Positions 1 through 12,348 are shown, counted from the first letter of the stretch. The stretch: 64,000 bases of DNA from Hemerocallis citrina (GCA_017893485.1 CM030363.1:111719073-111783072), one strand, 5' to 3'. Program-made: numbers and translations. The notes: generated by a model not told the origin, from the letters alone.

Positions 1-2
1 TA

Positions 3-401
3 CGGGTGGCAGTCATCCCTTTGGAGGTCGGCCTCCCTTCGCGTAGGAACATGGGCTTCGAGGAGGAATCAAACTCAAGCAACCTCAAGGCAAATCTGGA
101 CCTCATTGACGAAGTCCGGGAAAGATCCACCGTCTGGTGGGCCAAATGTCATCAGCAAGTTGAGAAGCTTTACAACAAGAAAGTCTGCCAGACAAACATC
201 AAGGAAGGGGACCTCATCCTCAGAAAGCTAGCAATCTTTCAGTCCACAGCCAGAGACAAGCTCGCCCCCAATTGGGAAGGCCCGTATAAGGTCTCCCAAG
301 TGGTACGTTCTGGTACTTATCGACTCGAAGACCTGGAGGGCAGGATGGTTAAGAGGCCCTGGAACGTGGAGCACCTCATCAAGTTTCAGGAAGGAAAGTG
401 A
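3..401 (+). CDS. Element A: integrase C-terminal end of Tat-type Ty3/gypsy polyprotein (partial)
   Basis: This is the last 130 or so residues of a gypsy Pol polyprotein, cut off by the window start. The order is a conserved AVIPLEV stretch at the end of the integrase core, a helical linker (residues 20-60), then a GPY/F-type domain with LAPNWEGPYKV and YRLEDLEG, ending at a TGA. The integrase tail helps position the cDNA for insertion. It aligns closely with the tail of element B at 17011-17500 on the other strand, so both belong to the same Tat-type lineage. The frame is open throughout. The start lies upstream of the window, so the apparent GTG start at 6 is not a real start. Confidence 0.9.
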   Translation, partial: RVAVIPLEVGLPSRRNMGFEEESNSSNLKANLDLIDEVRERSTVWWAKCHQQVEKLYNKKVCQTNIKEGDLILRKLAIFQSTARDKLAPNWEGPYKVSQVVRSGTYRLEDLEGRMVKRPWNVEHLIKFQEGK

Positions 402-499
402 GGGAGAGTCCACTATTATAATGGGCGCTACGTGCTAATTTTCTTGTAAACAAATAAACATGATATAAAGGTAGGAGATTTTGTTTAACAAATCAAAAT

Positions 500-1012
500 T
501 TGTGGATTTCTCAGTCGCTACGTCCTCGCCGCTCGGCTTGGACTTCAACCACCTACGAGGGTTTCTTCAATCCCTCGCATCCACGCCGCTCGGCTTGGAC
601 TAAGACCACCTATGAGGAATTTCTCAATCCTTCAAGTCCTTGCCCCTCCGCTCGATCCTCGGGTACTAACCTCCTCTCCGCTCGGCATGCACTACGACCA
701 CCTATGAGGGATTTCTCAATCTCTCATGTCCTCGCCCCTAGTCTTGGACTTCGACCACCTATGAGGGATTCTTCAATCCCTCACGTCCTCGCCGTTCGGC
801 TTGGACTTCGACCATCTATGAGGGATTTCTCAATCCCACAAGTCCTTGCCACTCGGCTCGAACCTCGGGTACTAACGTCCTCGCCGCTCGGCATGGACTT
901 CGACCACCTACGAGGGATTCTCCAAACCCTCACGTCCTCGCTGCTCGGCTTGGACTTCGACCACCTTTAAAGGATTTCTCAATCACTCAAGTCCTTGCCC
1001 CTCGGCTCAGAG
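500..1012. repeat. Element A first tandem array, left part (about 57-60 bp units)
   Basis: Imperfect units contain CTCGGCTTGGACTTCGACC and GAGGGATTTCTCAATCC. Some carry an extra CTCGGGTACTAACG block, giving a longer higher-order pattern. The array lies just downstream of the pol stop. It is split by element E1 at 1013 and resumes at 36415. Tandem arrays between pol and the 3' LTR are a known habit of Tat-lineage elements. ORFs that run through it are repeat artefacts. Confidence 0.9.
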
Positions 1013-1421
1013 TATAATACCCCAGAATAAGATAAACTAATTATTATTATATAAATATTATTTATTCTGAACTAAGTTGATACTTGAATTGAATTGGTGC
1101 ATGATTGTTTAGATTAAATAACCATGCACACTTTTGCATTAGGGTTAGGGTTAGGGTTTGTTGACCTAGAGTTTAATGGCTTAGGGTTAGGAACTAACCC
1201 TAATCTTTGATAAACCCTTGGATCATCTTGATAAGATCCAATGGGTGGAAGTGTTCATGAAGGAAATCATCAAGAATTCTCTAGATTGTGCCTTGAATAT
1301 TCTAGTACCTAGTGTGTTGGCACCCATCCGCACCTTTCCCTTCCACTCACTCACACGCCTCCCATCCTAGCCCTCCATCTTGGCCGGCCCAAAACCAAAC
1401 CCTAGCACCTCCTCCATTTTC

Positions 1422-1428
1422 TATAAAT
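1422..1428 (+). promoter_or_regulatory. E1 LTR TATA box
   Basis: TATAAAT is followed by pyrimidine-rich sequence, as expected for a plant LTR promoter. The same site in the 3' LTR, near 33676, reads TAAAAAT, so the 3' copy has probably lost its core promoter. Confidence 0.65.
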
Positions 1429-2669
1429 GTCCACCTCTATTCACATTCTCATTCTTCTTCTCATCTAGTGTTCAAAAAAAAAAGGAGAAAAAGGAGGGAT
1501 TTTTAAGTAGTAGAAGAACTAGAAGAGAGGAGTTAGCCAACAACATATACACTTTGGATTATAAGAAGATCAAGTAAGTAACTTGAAGAAGGAAGGAAGG
1601 GAAGCAAGCTAAGCTAAGGATTTCTCTTACAACTTAAGGTGGGTGAACTCTATACTCCAACTTAGTATTTGTTTTGTGAGAAAATTAGAATGTATTATTA
1701 GCTAAGAAGACTTTTTTACCATGTATAAGTATTTGTCATATTAAGATAAAATACAATTGTATGGTAGTACAACTTATAGCATGATTTTTGTTGAAGAACA
1801 TATAGGAAGCATGCTGACTTAAAAATTTCTACAGAACAAACGACTTAGACTTTGGTCATAAAATTTTATTGGCATGTTCTAGGATGAGTTGGGAGTATCC
1901 TCTAATGTTTTCAGGTTTTTCTGGGTTTGTTTAGTAGCCCAACAAAAATTGTTATTTCGGAACAAAATGCATGAAGAAAAACTGTGTTTGTACTGAAAAT
2001 GAAGTCTTGTTTGGAAGGTCATATTATGGAATTAGTAAGGTATTTTAAGCTAAAATTTTTACTGGATACTCTTGTATGTGTCTAAAACTATAGTTTTAAA
2101 TTTTGCATTTTTTTGAGATCATTTGATACCTCAAAAGATTATGAGTTTGCAACTGGTATGGAAATCAGAACTGAGTCTACCTTGTTTTGAGAGTGAAGCT
2201 CGCAAATTCATAACTACTTTTTGGTTCATGTTATTGTAATGAAACTTTTACTGTAGTTTGTAATATGAGTCTACATCATGATTCTAAAATTTTGGAATTG
2301 TTAGATGACATTTGGTGGAGTTTCAAAAAAAAAAATGCATAAGGGAGTAGAAACCCTATCTGAAAAACAGAATGATTTTTATGCTAAGTTTGAAGGAGCA
2401 TAACTCTCTGTGTATTATGAATATAGATGCAATTTTTGGACACGATTTAATGGTATATGTGTAGTTACATATTCTCACATTTCCTAAGCCTTGTACTTAT
2501 GGTTGATTTGTTAAGGAATTTTAACTAGACTGTGCCCAGTTTCTAGCTCATATTGCATGGTCTGTGAATTCGTGCTTTTGCTAGGAAAATGTGTTTGGAA
2601 TCTGCAAAAGTGATTAACTAGAGGTTTGGAGTAGAGACTCTTAGATTTCCAAAATACCTAGAATTAAGT

Positions 2670-5600
2670 TGTCATGCCCCACTTCCCAAAAGAGAATACG
2701 GAATACGGATACACGACAAAAGCCCAGCGAATGATTTTCATCATCCATAAGCTGTTCAATAATCTTTATAAAATTTCACAAGATAATCAGAGTCGGAAGC
2801 AAAAGAGTCAACCAACATGCACATATGAACCAAAACACCAACAAGAATACTTGAAACCAAATATATTAGTCTCAAATAGTCAAAATCCTGGATCACATTG
2901 CCCAAATACAAAAATAAATCCAAGTATAAGAATACAATATTGTTTAAAGTAAGAAAACAAGAAATAATGATAACAAGACTCCAGCAACTAGTACTTCATC
3001 TCACCAATACCATCTGGCAGCTGACCATCCTGATCTGCAATTAGTAAATTGCAGGAGAAGAAAAAAGAAAACAAGTACCCGTCAATTGCAAGTTACGGGC
3101 CACTTATAATGTAGGATACAAGTACATGGGATAGGTAAATCTAAGTAACAAGCCTAGCATGGTATAATCATGATAACAGAATATAAATTATGGCATGGCA
3201 AGATGAGCAAGTATAATAGTATATGTCGAGTGTCAAGTAAACAAGTGTCATGTACCAAGTAACCAGTATCAAGAATCATGTAATCATGTAGCATGTATCA
3301 AGTATCAAATCTCATGTATCATGTAGTCAAGTATCAAGTGGGCATGTATCATGTTCAAGTGTCATGTATAAAGTCTTGTAGTTATTACTATCTAGGTAGC
3401 ACTTCATGCGCTCCAATAACATAACACATGGTTTCTACAACAAACAGTTTCGCTTTAGATTTCATAGGAGACCATACAGGGCAGTATACTCAGGGACAAG
3501 ATCCAAGTATCATGTAATCATGTATCATGTAAACAAGCTCCATAACCTAACCAAGTTCCAGTGTCATGTGTTATACGTGTCATGTATATCGTGTGAAGCT
3601 CCACATGTAAACAAGATCCAATAACCACTAGGTTCTTCCGAGTACATGTTTCTGCACTATCCACTACTAGATCTTTCCCTTAACCCCGGCTTGGTTATTT
3701 TATTATGTCAAAACAGTATGTAGGTGTGCAAAACATATCAATTATATCATGTCATGTTCATGTAATAAGTTCAAGTTGCAAGATAAACATGTACGAGTGC
3801 AAGATATCTCATAAAAGAATAAAATAAACAAATCTCAAGTTCAGGACAGCAAGACCACACTGCAGTAAAACAGTGATTCCCAGTGTTACAAACATGCAAA
3901 TCTGAATCCGTCGAAACATCTAGAAAGTATACTTCCAACCAAATCCAGCGAGTCTAAATAAGTCATATAGTATTTCACTACAACATAACTCAAAACTGAT
4001 TTGAATTCAGAAATTAGGTTCAGCCAGAAATCAGGAAAACGAATTCAAGAGCATGAAAACAGCATGAAAACTCATTAAATAAATCCACAAAAAATATGGG
4101 GTATTTCCCTATATGTCCAGTACCTAAATATAAAGTTCAAAACTTTCCAGTAAAATTAGATCAGTCATCAAAAATCATAAAACATCAATAAACGATAGTT
4201 TGGCAAATCTGGAATTCCCAACACTGCTGTACGAAAACTACAATATCTAGCAACCAGTGAAACGAAATCCAAATCCGCCAAAGGGAGATGAAAAAAATAT
4301 ATATATTAACTTTCATATTTCACAAATATTTTTCATACAGTAAAAGGAATCAGGATGAAAATACGATTCTTTACAGAACAGCGAGTAAAATACAGCAAGT
4401 ATAATTTTCATAACGAGCATGAAAAGGCATGTAAAACTCATCAATAAAATCCACCAAAATTCTGGGTAGTCCCTAAATAAATATAGAAAAATTGACCAAA
4501 GTTCTAGATCAAAATAATATGTGTAGCACAAGTATCAAAATAATTTAATCATCAAAATCACCAAGAAATGAAATCTGAAAAAGATCAACACCTCTGTAGT
4601 AAAACAGTCATATCTCACACATACAAAAACGAAATCGAGCAAGGTCAGAGGGGTTAGAAAGCAGACGAATTTCAACAACTCATGTTTTATACCGAAATTA
4701 AGATTCTGACCTTAATATGGTCTAAATTACTGATCAAGACAGATTATCGGCAAAATCCAGAATTTCCTCAAAAACCAAAATCAACATAGATTCAACGAAA
4801 CTTGATCCAAACACAACCAAACATGAAATCGAGTCTACCAAGTGTCCAAACAATATCGATTAGGGTATATAACAAGTCCACAACAAGTTAATCACATGGA
4901 TCTCAACAAACAGTCAAATTCTCACAAATAGTTCACATACATGATCAAATCAAGAACGGGCGAAAACCTAGTTGTTTCATGTCGAATTTGTGTCGTGAGT
5001 CATTTATGGTCAAATAGCACAATAGAGACGAAACCTAACAATAATAACACACAAAAGTCATCTCTAGAACCCAACTACATTATAGGTGGTATTTTTGACT
5101 TGTATCATACAAAGGAATTTGAGTACAAGTTACTTGTCTTAACCGATGACGAAACGAATCCAAGCAAGAATAACGGAACGGATTCCTAGCACGAACAAAA
5201 CGAATGAATCACGAACCAATTGCGATCACAAGAACAATGAACCCAACGAACGAGATGATCACGAACCAGATCACGAACACAATCGGACTACTGAGATCTA
5301 GAGATCAAGGCGATCGGATCAGATCGGACGACTCTGTTCAAAGATCAAGATCAAGATGTGATCAATATCTTGACGATGAGGATGATGATCGGATCAGATC
5401 GACGATTGGACAGCCACCAATCAAAGCAATCAAAGAACTCCAAGATGATGATAATGCGATCCAACAGTCCATAATCAAGATGACGATCAAGATCCAACAA
5501 ATGGCCAAGATTAAACCATGATCAAGAAGATCAAGGTGAGATCGTGAAGACCCGACGGCTCACATCAAGAGATCAAGAATCAAGATCATGAACAAGATCA

Positions 5601-6869
5601 ATCGGACGGCCAGAATCAAATCAAGGGGACATGATCATAATGATCAAGATGATTATGACGATTGAAGGCTCACATTACATGATCAATACTTCATGAACAA
5701 CCCAAAATAACAGCAACTCAGTGCTTGGCTATTGCAATGGCTGACGGGAGAAGGAAAGCACTGGGGGGAAAGTTGCTACGGCACGGCGGCAGCTAGGGGG
5801 CAATGCCGGAGGGGAGATGAGGGCGTTCGGGCTGCGCACAGGGTAGCGCACACAGGGAGAGCTGCAGGCTGGTGATGTCTGTAGTCGAAGGGGGGGTACA
5901 ACACAGGGGGTGGACGATGGCTGGGTTCTGGCTGCCCGATGCAGGAGGTTACACATAGCGGCGAAGCGTCAGTCACGACAGCGTCAGAGCGGTACTGCAC
6001 CGCAGGGGACCAGGGGGGCTGTACGATGGTCGTGGCAGCGTGAGCGACCACAGGGAGGGTACTGGCTGAGGTGGTGCTGGTGAGAGAGACAGAGCAGAAG
6101 GATGGGGGGATCGGGATAGGGGAAGAGGATGAAGAAACGGTGCAGAGGAGATGAAGATGCAGATGAAAAGGAATGGGTTAAATATATATAAGGAGAGGAA
6201 GTAGGGTTTAGGCTGAGATGGGTTACGAGTAGGATAAGGTATTAGGGGATAATGGGTTCTGGGTGTGCTATCGGGTTGGGTTACTTGGTAATGGGTTGAT
6301 AGGTGGGTAAATGGGTTTTGGTAAAAATAAATAAAGGGATATTTGGGTTAACAGGTTTTGTTATTGGGTCTGGGATTTTAAATAGGGTATAGGGTTTTTA
6401 ATAATGGGTTTTGGGTATTAAATAGGTATTGGGTTGGGGTATTGGTTAGTTTAGAAAATTGGGTTTGGGTAAATTAATGGGTATTTGGGTTAAATAAATA
6501 GGATCCAATAGTATAATTAAAATAACCAATAAAATATACAAATTTAGGATTTTATAAAAATACTAATACTAATAATAAAAACAATAACAATAATAATAAT
6601 AATAATATTAAAAAAATAATAACAGTAATAATAATAATAATGATAGAGATCAGAGTAACAATATCAAAAATAAGATTTGCTTTACAATATAAAATCATAG
6701 AAATAGTTACAATAAAATTATTGATCGAAAATAGATTTTAATAGGAGATCCAAGAATACATTTTAAGAAAAAGAATTTAAGAACGGAAAAATAATTTATA
6801 AAAATCAAAAATTCAAAAATATACGGAAAATACGTTTTTGTTTTTTTTTTTTGGAAAACAGGGATTACA
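2670..6869 (-). mobile_element. X1: solo LTR (4.2 kb) inside the E1 5' LTR, minus orientation
   Basis: The insertion begins TGTCATGCCCC and ends GGGATTACA. It is flanked by TAAGT (2665-2669) and CAAGT (6870-6874); the empty site in the E1 3' LTR reads CAAGT. Read on the minus strand it starts TGTAATCCC and ends GGGGCATGACA, the same ends as X2 (50633-54102) in reverse, and the bodies match in many places (for example 2670-3420 against 53280-54102). There is no internal region, primer site or coding domain, so it is best read as a solo LTR. On the minus strand a TATATATA box lies near 6190. The 3080-3560 stretch is rich in ATCATGTA-type words, 5200-5700 is rich in GATCAAGA words, and 6180-6500 repeats TAATGGGTT-like words. 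Confidence 0.8.
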
Positions 6870-8358
6870 CAAGTAATTCCAAGTTATAGAGTAATAGATA
6901 TGAATTTTGGAAGTACTGGACAGACTCAGTCTTCTTGGAAGTTGTCACTTTTGCATGCTTGTGATTTTTCTCAACTCCTAAGATTTGGATTGAGAATTAG
7001 TGGTATCTTTATTACCCTAAACACTTGTCTTTTTCATGTCTTACATTGTTAAGACATGAGTGGAGCTTGAACACAATTCGGTTCATTAGTTTTACCCAAG
7101 GTCAATACCCTATAACTGTCAACCCATAGGCTAGGATTGGAACTTCTGCCTCATTGTTTAAGTAGCCCAAACTCGTGTATCGAAGAAGTCTTAAAGGATG
7201 ACCGCAGGCCGAGGTTGTGAACGAGACTCAAGATAGGGGAAGTGGCGAGGAAGGTGATCGCGTCGCCGGAGCCACGGGTTGATAGACAGGAACTAGGGTT
7301 TTTCATTGGGGAAACGACATGAGACTAGGATAACCTAGATTATGGATCAAGATTGTAACCATACCGTTATAACATATCCAGGTAGATTCAGTATTAATTA
7401 GGAATACCGAAACCAATAAATTGCATTAGTTTCCTAGCTAAATATTAGTCGGGTGTTGTACTCTCCTGTCATTAGGGATACGTGCTGTAGTGCGTATCTC
7501 ACACTGTTAATTCCAGAAAAACCATGGTAAGAACGGAAGGGGATTCCTGTTAGAGTTAAGGAGGTAGACCCTACACTGCCGTCAAGTTCTGGGTTGGTGG
7601 ACACGAACGGATTATAGGGCTGCTATCCTGTGAATCTTCGGCGCCATAGATATGTTGCGGTGTATCTTTAGTTCGTCATGGCTTTTGAGTGAGGTCCGGG
7701 CGTCGGGCACTAGTGGCAAATAGGGACACCACTAAGTGACTGTAGTAATGGATTGGACCGATTAATCTGCAATCTCATTAACCACGATCTATCTATCAGG
7801 AACAGGACGAATACAAGACTAGGATGCATGGCAGGGATTCAAAACCCTGAACTTGGAGACAACGGCTTGATTTGGAACGTATGTAGTATGGGATGCATAC
7901 ATTTCCAAAGTCTCGCTTGCATTAGAATAAGTACATTTTGACCTGTGCGTTAGATTACTAGGGCGTGTCATACACAGACACCTTTAACCCATTTACACCT
8001 TCCTATCTTTTAGTCACATTTTTCTCATGCATTAAATATTGATTTGTCAAGTTTGGAAATCGTTGCTTTCATCAGCTTTGCGTCAGTAGAATTACTGACG
8101 TACCCACTCTTTTAGATACCGAATGGTGCGTCCGAGTGATAGTATCAAGTGTTCACTATTCACATCTTTTTTTTGTTTTTGTAAACTCTGGTTTTGTAAT
8201 TTCAGGGACATTGTATATTATAAAACTTGAACTTGTAAATATCATGGAATAAAATTTGTTTAAATTTTACTTGTATTTTCCTGCAATGTGACTGTTTGAA
8301 GGAAAGATTCTGGTTTGTGTCACGAATCGCCAATATAGGGATTCGGAGCGCTACAGAG

Positions 8359-8372
8359 TTGGTATCAGAGCC
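8359..8372 (+). other. E1 primer binding site (initiator tRNA-Met type)
   Basis: TTGGTATCAGAGCC starts three bases after the LTR end. TGGTATCAGAGCC is the standard plant sequence complementary to the 3' end of initiator methionine tRNA and primes minus-strand cDNA. Confidence 0.9.
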
Positions 8373-8536
8373 ACCTTCAAATCATAGTCCGACACAACAA
8401 GAAAATAGACTTGGATGTCACTAGGAGAGTCTGGTTAGCCAGTTGGTAGATAACTATAATTCCTATTGTTGAACTTTCAACTTACGTTTTATAATTTTTC
8501 TATATCTGGACTAATTTTCGTATTTTGTCCTGACAG

Positions 8537-8940
8537 ATGCTGATCCAGGGTACCCATAACAGAGAGGCACATAGGAGCAGGGAACCAGAGTTAGTGAGGG
8601 CTAGACCACATCCAGCTATTGCCCAGTCCATCCTACCTCCACAGCCCACCGTAGTATAGCAATCTATTAGTCAATTATTCCAGGGATTTGCCTCGTACCA
8701 GTGGAGGCACAGAGAGTTAGAAAATCAACTGGAAAATTGTGGCCATGCAATGGCAGGAGGATGTCAAGGCTGAGGAAATCAAAGAAGAGACTTGCAAGGA
8801 AGCTGGCGCTGATGGAGCGCCAATCTCAAGAGAAGTTGGCCCTAGTGGAACACAAGATTGTGGAGTTGCAGTCCAAGGTGACACAGCTGGAGCAGCTCAC
8901 CTCTACAGAGCACTCCGCCACTGGATATCACCATGTATAG
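8537..8940 (+). pseudogene. E1 leader ORF remnants upstream of gag, heptad-rich
   Basis: An ATG at 8537 opens a short frame that meets TAG after about 40 codons. A second frame (8701-8940) encodes a Lys/Arg-rich then Glu/Gln/Leu-rich helix (LALMERQSQEKLALVEHKIVELQ) that would form a coiled coil. The two seem to be parts of one damaged leader or N-terminal Gag region. I do not recognise a named domain. About 270 bp of non-coding sequence follows before the main gag ATG. Confidence 0.45.
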
Positions 8941-9213
8941 GACATGTGTGATCTTGCTTTATAAGGAAAGTTTTGAAGGTTTGTTATGATGTTTTTGATG
9001 TACATAGGATAATGCTTTTTGTAAGCCTATGACGCATAGTGTGATGTTTTGACTACACTTATGGTAGTAGTATTTTGACTGTACTTATGGAAATGCTAAT
9101 GTAACCCTTCTTATATATAAATAAAGACTAGTACACATATTTTGACTACTACTTCTAGTATGATGAGAGTTTTACACTATGATTTCAACTTAATAATAAG
9201 ATTCAGCATTCAG

Positions 9214-10146
9214 ATGTCTGGAAGAATCCAGAGCAACCGAAGCGAGCAGACAGAGGGTGAGGGTAGCGGAGCCAACGATGCTAGCCTCAATGCGGGATCA
9301 GAATTTGCCTGACTATACCAAATGTTGGGAGCATTCGTGGAGGCGAGCAGGAACCAGGCACCACAGTCGGGAGCATCGGAATCGCTCGAGAAAACACAGC
9401 CACAGATACGGTCAGGGATGGTCGAATCCTTCAAACGAATGAAGCTGCCAGTCTTTGAGGGACAGGCCGACCCAACCGCAACGGACAATTGGATACGCCA
9501 AGTAGAAACGGTGTTTGAATTCTTGATAATGCCAGAAGATACCAAGGTTCGACTAGCTACAATCTTACTGGAAAAGGGCATCGGAGTATGGTGGCAATCT
9601 ATAAAGCATGGTTTGGGAGAAGGTCCGATAACATGGGAGGATTTCCTAGAAGAGTTCAGACAACACTACTTCCCCTTAGACGTGCAGGAAGAAAAGGAGA
9701 TAGAGTTCCATAGTTTGAAGTAAGGGAGCATGTCAGTGAGAGAGTAAGAAACAAGGTTTACCCAGCTATTGCAATTTGCACCAGAGATGGTTCAAAAGGA
9801 GACGAAGAAAGCCAAAAGATTTGAACAAGGACTTAGACCGGATTGAAATCCAGGATGGTACCTCTAGGCATCCGCAGGTTCGAAAAACTAGTAAGATGAG
9901 CTGCTGCGATAGAGATGGATATGAATCAAAGCTAATCATCACTGGGGAAAACTGAGACTTGGAACCGGGAAAAGAGGTCTACCCCAGCGTCGAAGTTTAA
10001 GAAACACAGCAAGAACTAGAAATTTCAAAGGACAAATGATAAGATGGGACGATTCAAAATAGGAAGCTATTTCCTCGGTGGGGAACAAGGGCATTTCAGG
10101 GATCAGTTCCCAAGAAACGAAGAGAAAACTATTCAGAAATGCTATC
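9214..10146 (+). pseudogene. E1 gag (capsid part), broken; 3' part displaced to 29641
   Basis: The ATG at 9214 opens a Gag frame with an in-frame TGA near 9311. The frame then resumes with a retrotransposon Gag core (PVFEGQADPTATDNWIRQVE, then ILLEKGIGVWW and ITWEDFLEEFRQHYFP), up to a TAA at 9721-9723. Recognisable Gag residues continue to about 9900 with several more stops. The sequence ends in the first codons of a CCHC zinc knuckle, where element B is inserted; the rest of the knuckle is at 29641. Gag forms the virus-like particle that packages the RNA. Confidence 0.85.
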
Positions 10147-10716
10147 TATTACCGCTAATTCTGGTGTGGGGGCAAACAGATAGAATTTTTGGATTCTTTG
10201 GGGTATCGAATAGCCAAACCTAAAATCTTTTCACCGGAGTTTGACCGTGATCTCCCGCCGTTAACCTGCAAAAAGTGCGAAACACCGGGGTTGATCCCGG
10301 TGACGCACCCTCCGACGCTCAAGTCAATAATCAGAAAGATTATGAATGAGCTTTGATAGGCAAAAGATTGATTACCTCTTAACAATGGGGGATGGGGGGT
10401 ATTTATAGCCGCCTTAGGGACCAGTTTCGAGATAAGATCAAATCCCTACTTTCCAGAGAATGGATAGAAGTGAATCAGGGCCGTTGATTAGGTATAATCA
10501 TAAACCCTAATTCTACCCAGCTGGACCGAGTTTCTTGCGGGTTGAAACCCGCACCTAGTTGAGATGGATCCATTCGAGGGTTATTGGGCCTTTGAAAAAA
10601 AGACCCAGTACCCGCTTCAGACCCGTTTGTAGGTAAAATTATCATTTTACCCCTGATCTTTAAGATTCGCGCCCGATTTGGATGGTTCCGATTTAACCCT
10701 GTTTTTAGCCATATCA
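10147..10716 (-). repeat. B 3' LTR
   Basis: This 570-bp unit matches 29067-29635 almost base for base. A TATA box (TATAAATA on the minus strand) lies near 10400, followed by GC-rich leader sequence. The left terminal bases read TATTACC where the other LTR has TGTTACC, a decayed LTR end. Confidence 0.92.
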
Positions 10717-11429
10717 CGAGCCTTCCACTCCCGAAGACTGAGTTTAATCAGCCATTGAAGAGTAGTTTCACTATTTTAATGGCTTGCGGAGTTGTATCGG
10801 AGTCCAAATAAGGGGTGTCGAATCTTTGTATGAGGTATTATGGTAATTTTCAGAGCTAGTTGCATGCTCAAGGTTATTCTTGAGCTCTCCTGAACTTTTG
10901 GTGATTTTTCTTTATTTTTATCTATTTTTCGGACCATTTATTTAAATTCGCGAAGCGGTGATTTATTGTTCGGGGGCCTTAATTAATTATTCTAAGCAAT
11001 AACTATTTATCCAGGGCTCCAAAATATTTCCCCAAATTTATAATTATTTTTTAGAATTTTTAATTAATTTTTCTGAATTTTTAATCATTTTTTGCAATTT
11101 TTAAATAAATAATTCGATTTTAATAAGTAGAAATTAATTTTTTAATTTGGTTTATGACGCGGCGTGATCTGGGCCCTTCATCAGCATAGGGTGCGAATTT
11201 TGGGGAGATCTAATGCTTGTGGTCGCTTGAAGGAGTCCCTCTCTTCGTTCGGTGGTTTAGTTGCTTCGGTGTCGTTGCCGACCCCTCTCAATCGCATGTT
11301 ATGAAGAAGGCCAAGGTCTAAGGAGGTTCGGCACCCTCCGCCGAAGAGCAGAGATACTTCGGCGAGGCTACAGGCACTGAGAGGGGGTCCGGCGAGCCTT
11401 TGTCGAAGTCCGGAGTGGGTTTTTTCATG
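10717..11429. other. B: non-coding stretch between 3' LTR and tandem array
   Basis: No coding frame with recognisable similarity was found. The part next to the LTR is mixed purine-rich sequence (polypurine role likely, on the minus strand). Positions 10900-11150 are very AT-rich with runs of ATTTTTAATTA. Positions 11160-11429 are GC-richer and grade into the 68-bp array. Confidence 0.5.
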
Positions 11430-12165
11430 TTTGATGGTCGGTGCCAAGAGCGTTCGGCAAGGCGTGTCGAGGTCCGAGGGTGAGGATTTTTTCCTTGTTT
11501 GGGCATCGGTGCCAAGAGCACTCGGCAAGGCGTGACGAGGTCCAAGAGGATTTTTTTCTCGTTTGGGCGTTGGTGCCAAGAGCGCTCGGCAAGGCATGCC
11601 AAGGTCCAAGAGTGATGATTTTTTTCTCGTTTGGGCGTCGGTGCCAAGAGCGCTCGGCAAGGCATGCCGAGGTCCAAGAGTGAGGATTTTTCCCTCGTTT
11701 GGACGTCAGTGCCAAAAGCGCTCAGCAAGGCGTGCCGAGGTCCAAGAGGATTTTTTCCTCGTTTGGGCATCGGTGCCAAGAGCACTCGACAAGGCATGCC
11801 GAGGTCTGAGGGTGAGGATTTTTTCCTTGTTTGGGCGTCGGTGCCAAGAGCGCATGGCAAGGCATGCCGAGGTCCGAGGGTGAGGATTTTTTCCTCGTTT
11901 GGGCATCGGTGCTAAGAGTGCTCGGCAAGGCCTGCCGAGGTCCTAGGGTGAGGATTTTTTCCTCGTTTGGGCATCGGTGCCAAGAGCGCTCGGCAAGGCG
12001 TGCCGAGGTCTAAGAGTGTGGATTTTTCCCTCATTTGGGCGTCGGTGCCAAGAGCGCTCAGCAAGGCGTACCGAGGTCCAAGAGTGAGGATTTTTCCCTC
12101 GTTTGGGCGTCGGTGCCAAGAGCGCTCAGAAAAGTGTGCCGAGGTCCAAGAGTGGGGATTTGATG
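11430..12165. repeat. B second tandem array: 11 units of 68 bp (two of 64 bp)
   Basis: The marker GTGCCAAGAG recurs at 11441, 11509, 11573, 11641, 11709 (as GTGCCAAAAG), 11773, 11841, 11909 (as GTGCTAAGAG), 11977, 12045 and 12113. Spacing is therefore 68, 64, 68, 68, 64, 68, 68, 68, 68 and 68 bp. The 64-bp units lack a short GTGA block. Units are homogeneous, which implies recent amplification. The long ORFs seen here on both strands are repeat artefacts. The array lies between the antisense-gene promoter and the 3' LTR. Confidence 0.95.
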
Positions 12166-12348
12166 GCTAGGAGATGACAGGCTGGCCTGATGACTTGACC
12201 TTCTGACGACTTTGACCGTTAGCCATTAATGCGACCGTACGACTTAGCGTGGTCATTAATGTGACGGTACGGCTCTTTTTGTCGCTTAGTGTAAATGGGC
12301 CTGACTGTTGGTTTTCTTGAGGCCCATTATCCTCGTTTTGTGTGTCAA

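Larger units (their letters stand above)
1013..8355 (+). repeat. E1 5' LTR (about 3.14 kb, interrupted by X1)
   Basis: This copy matches 33270-36414 along its length once 2670-6869 and one target duplication are removed. Visible parts are a GGGTTAGGGTTAGGGTT telomere-like run near 1140, a TATA box TATAAAT at 1422-1428, and a splice-donor-like AAGGTGGGTGAA around 1636. A long AT-rich leader follows, and the end is CGCTACA. ORFs at 1312-1577 and 7753-7941 fall inside the LTR and are not genes. Confidence 0.92.

Noticed and set aside
5729..6051. Minus-strand Pro/Ala-rich ORFs in X1
   Set aside because: They lie in the GC-rich leader of a solo LTR, are low-complexity and have no counterpart in X2.
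11181..12013. Several overlapping ORFs of 60-180 codons on both strands
   Set aside because: They run through the 68-bp array in more than one frame and repeat the same short peptide; they are open only because the unit has few stops.
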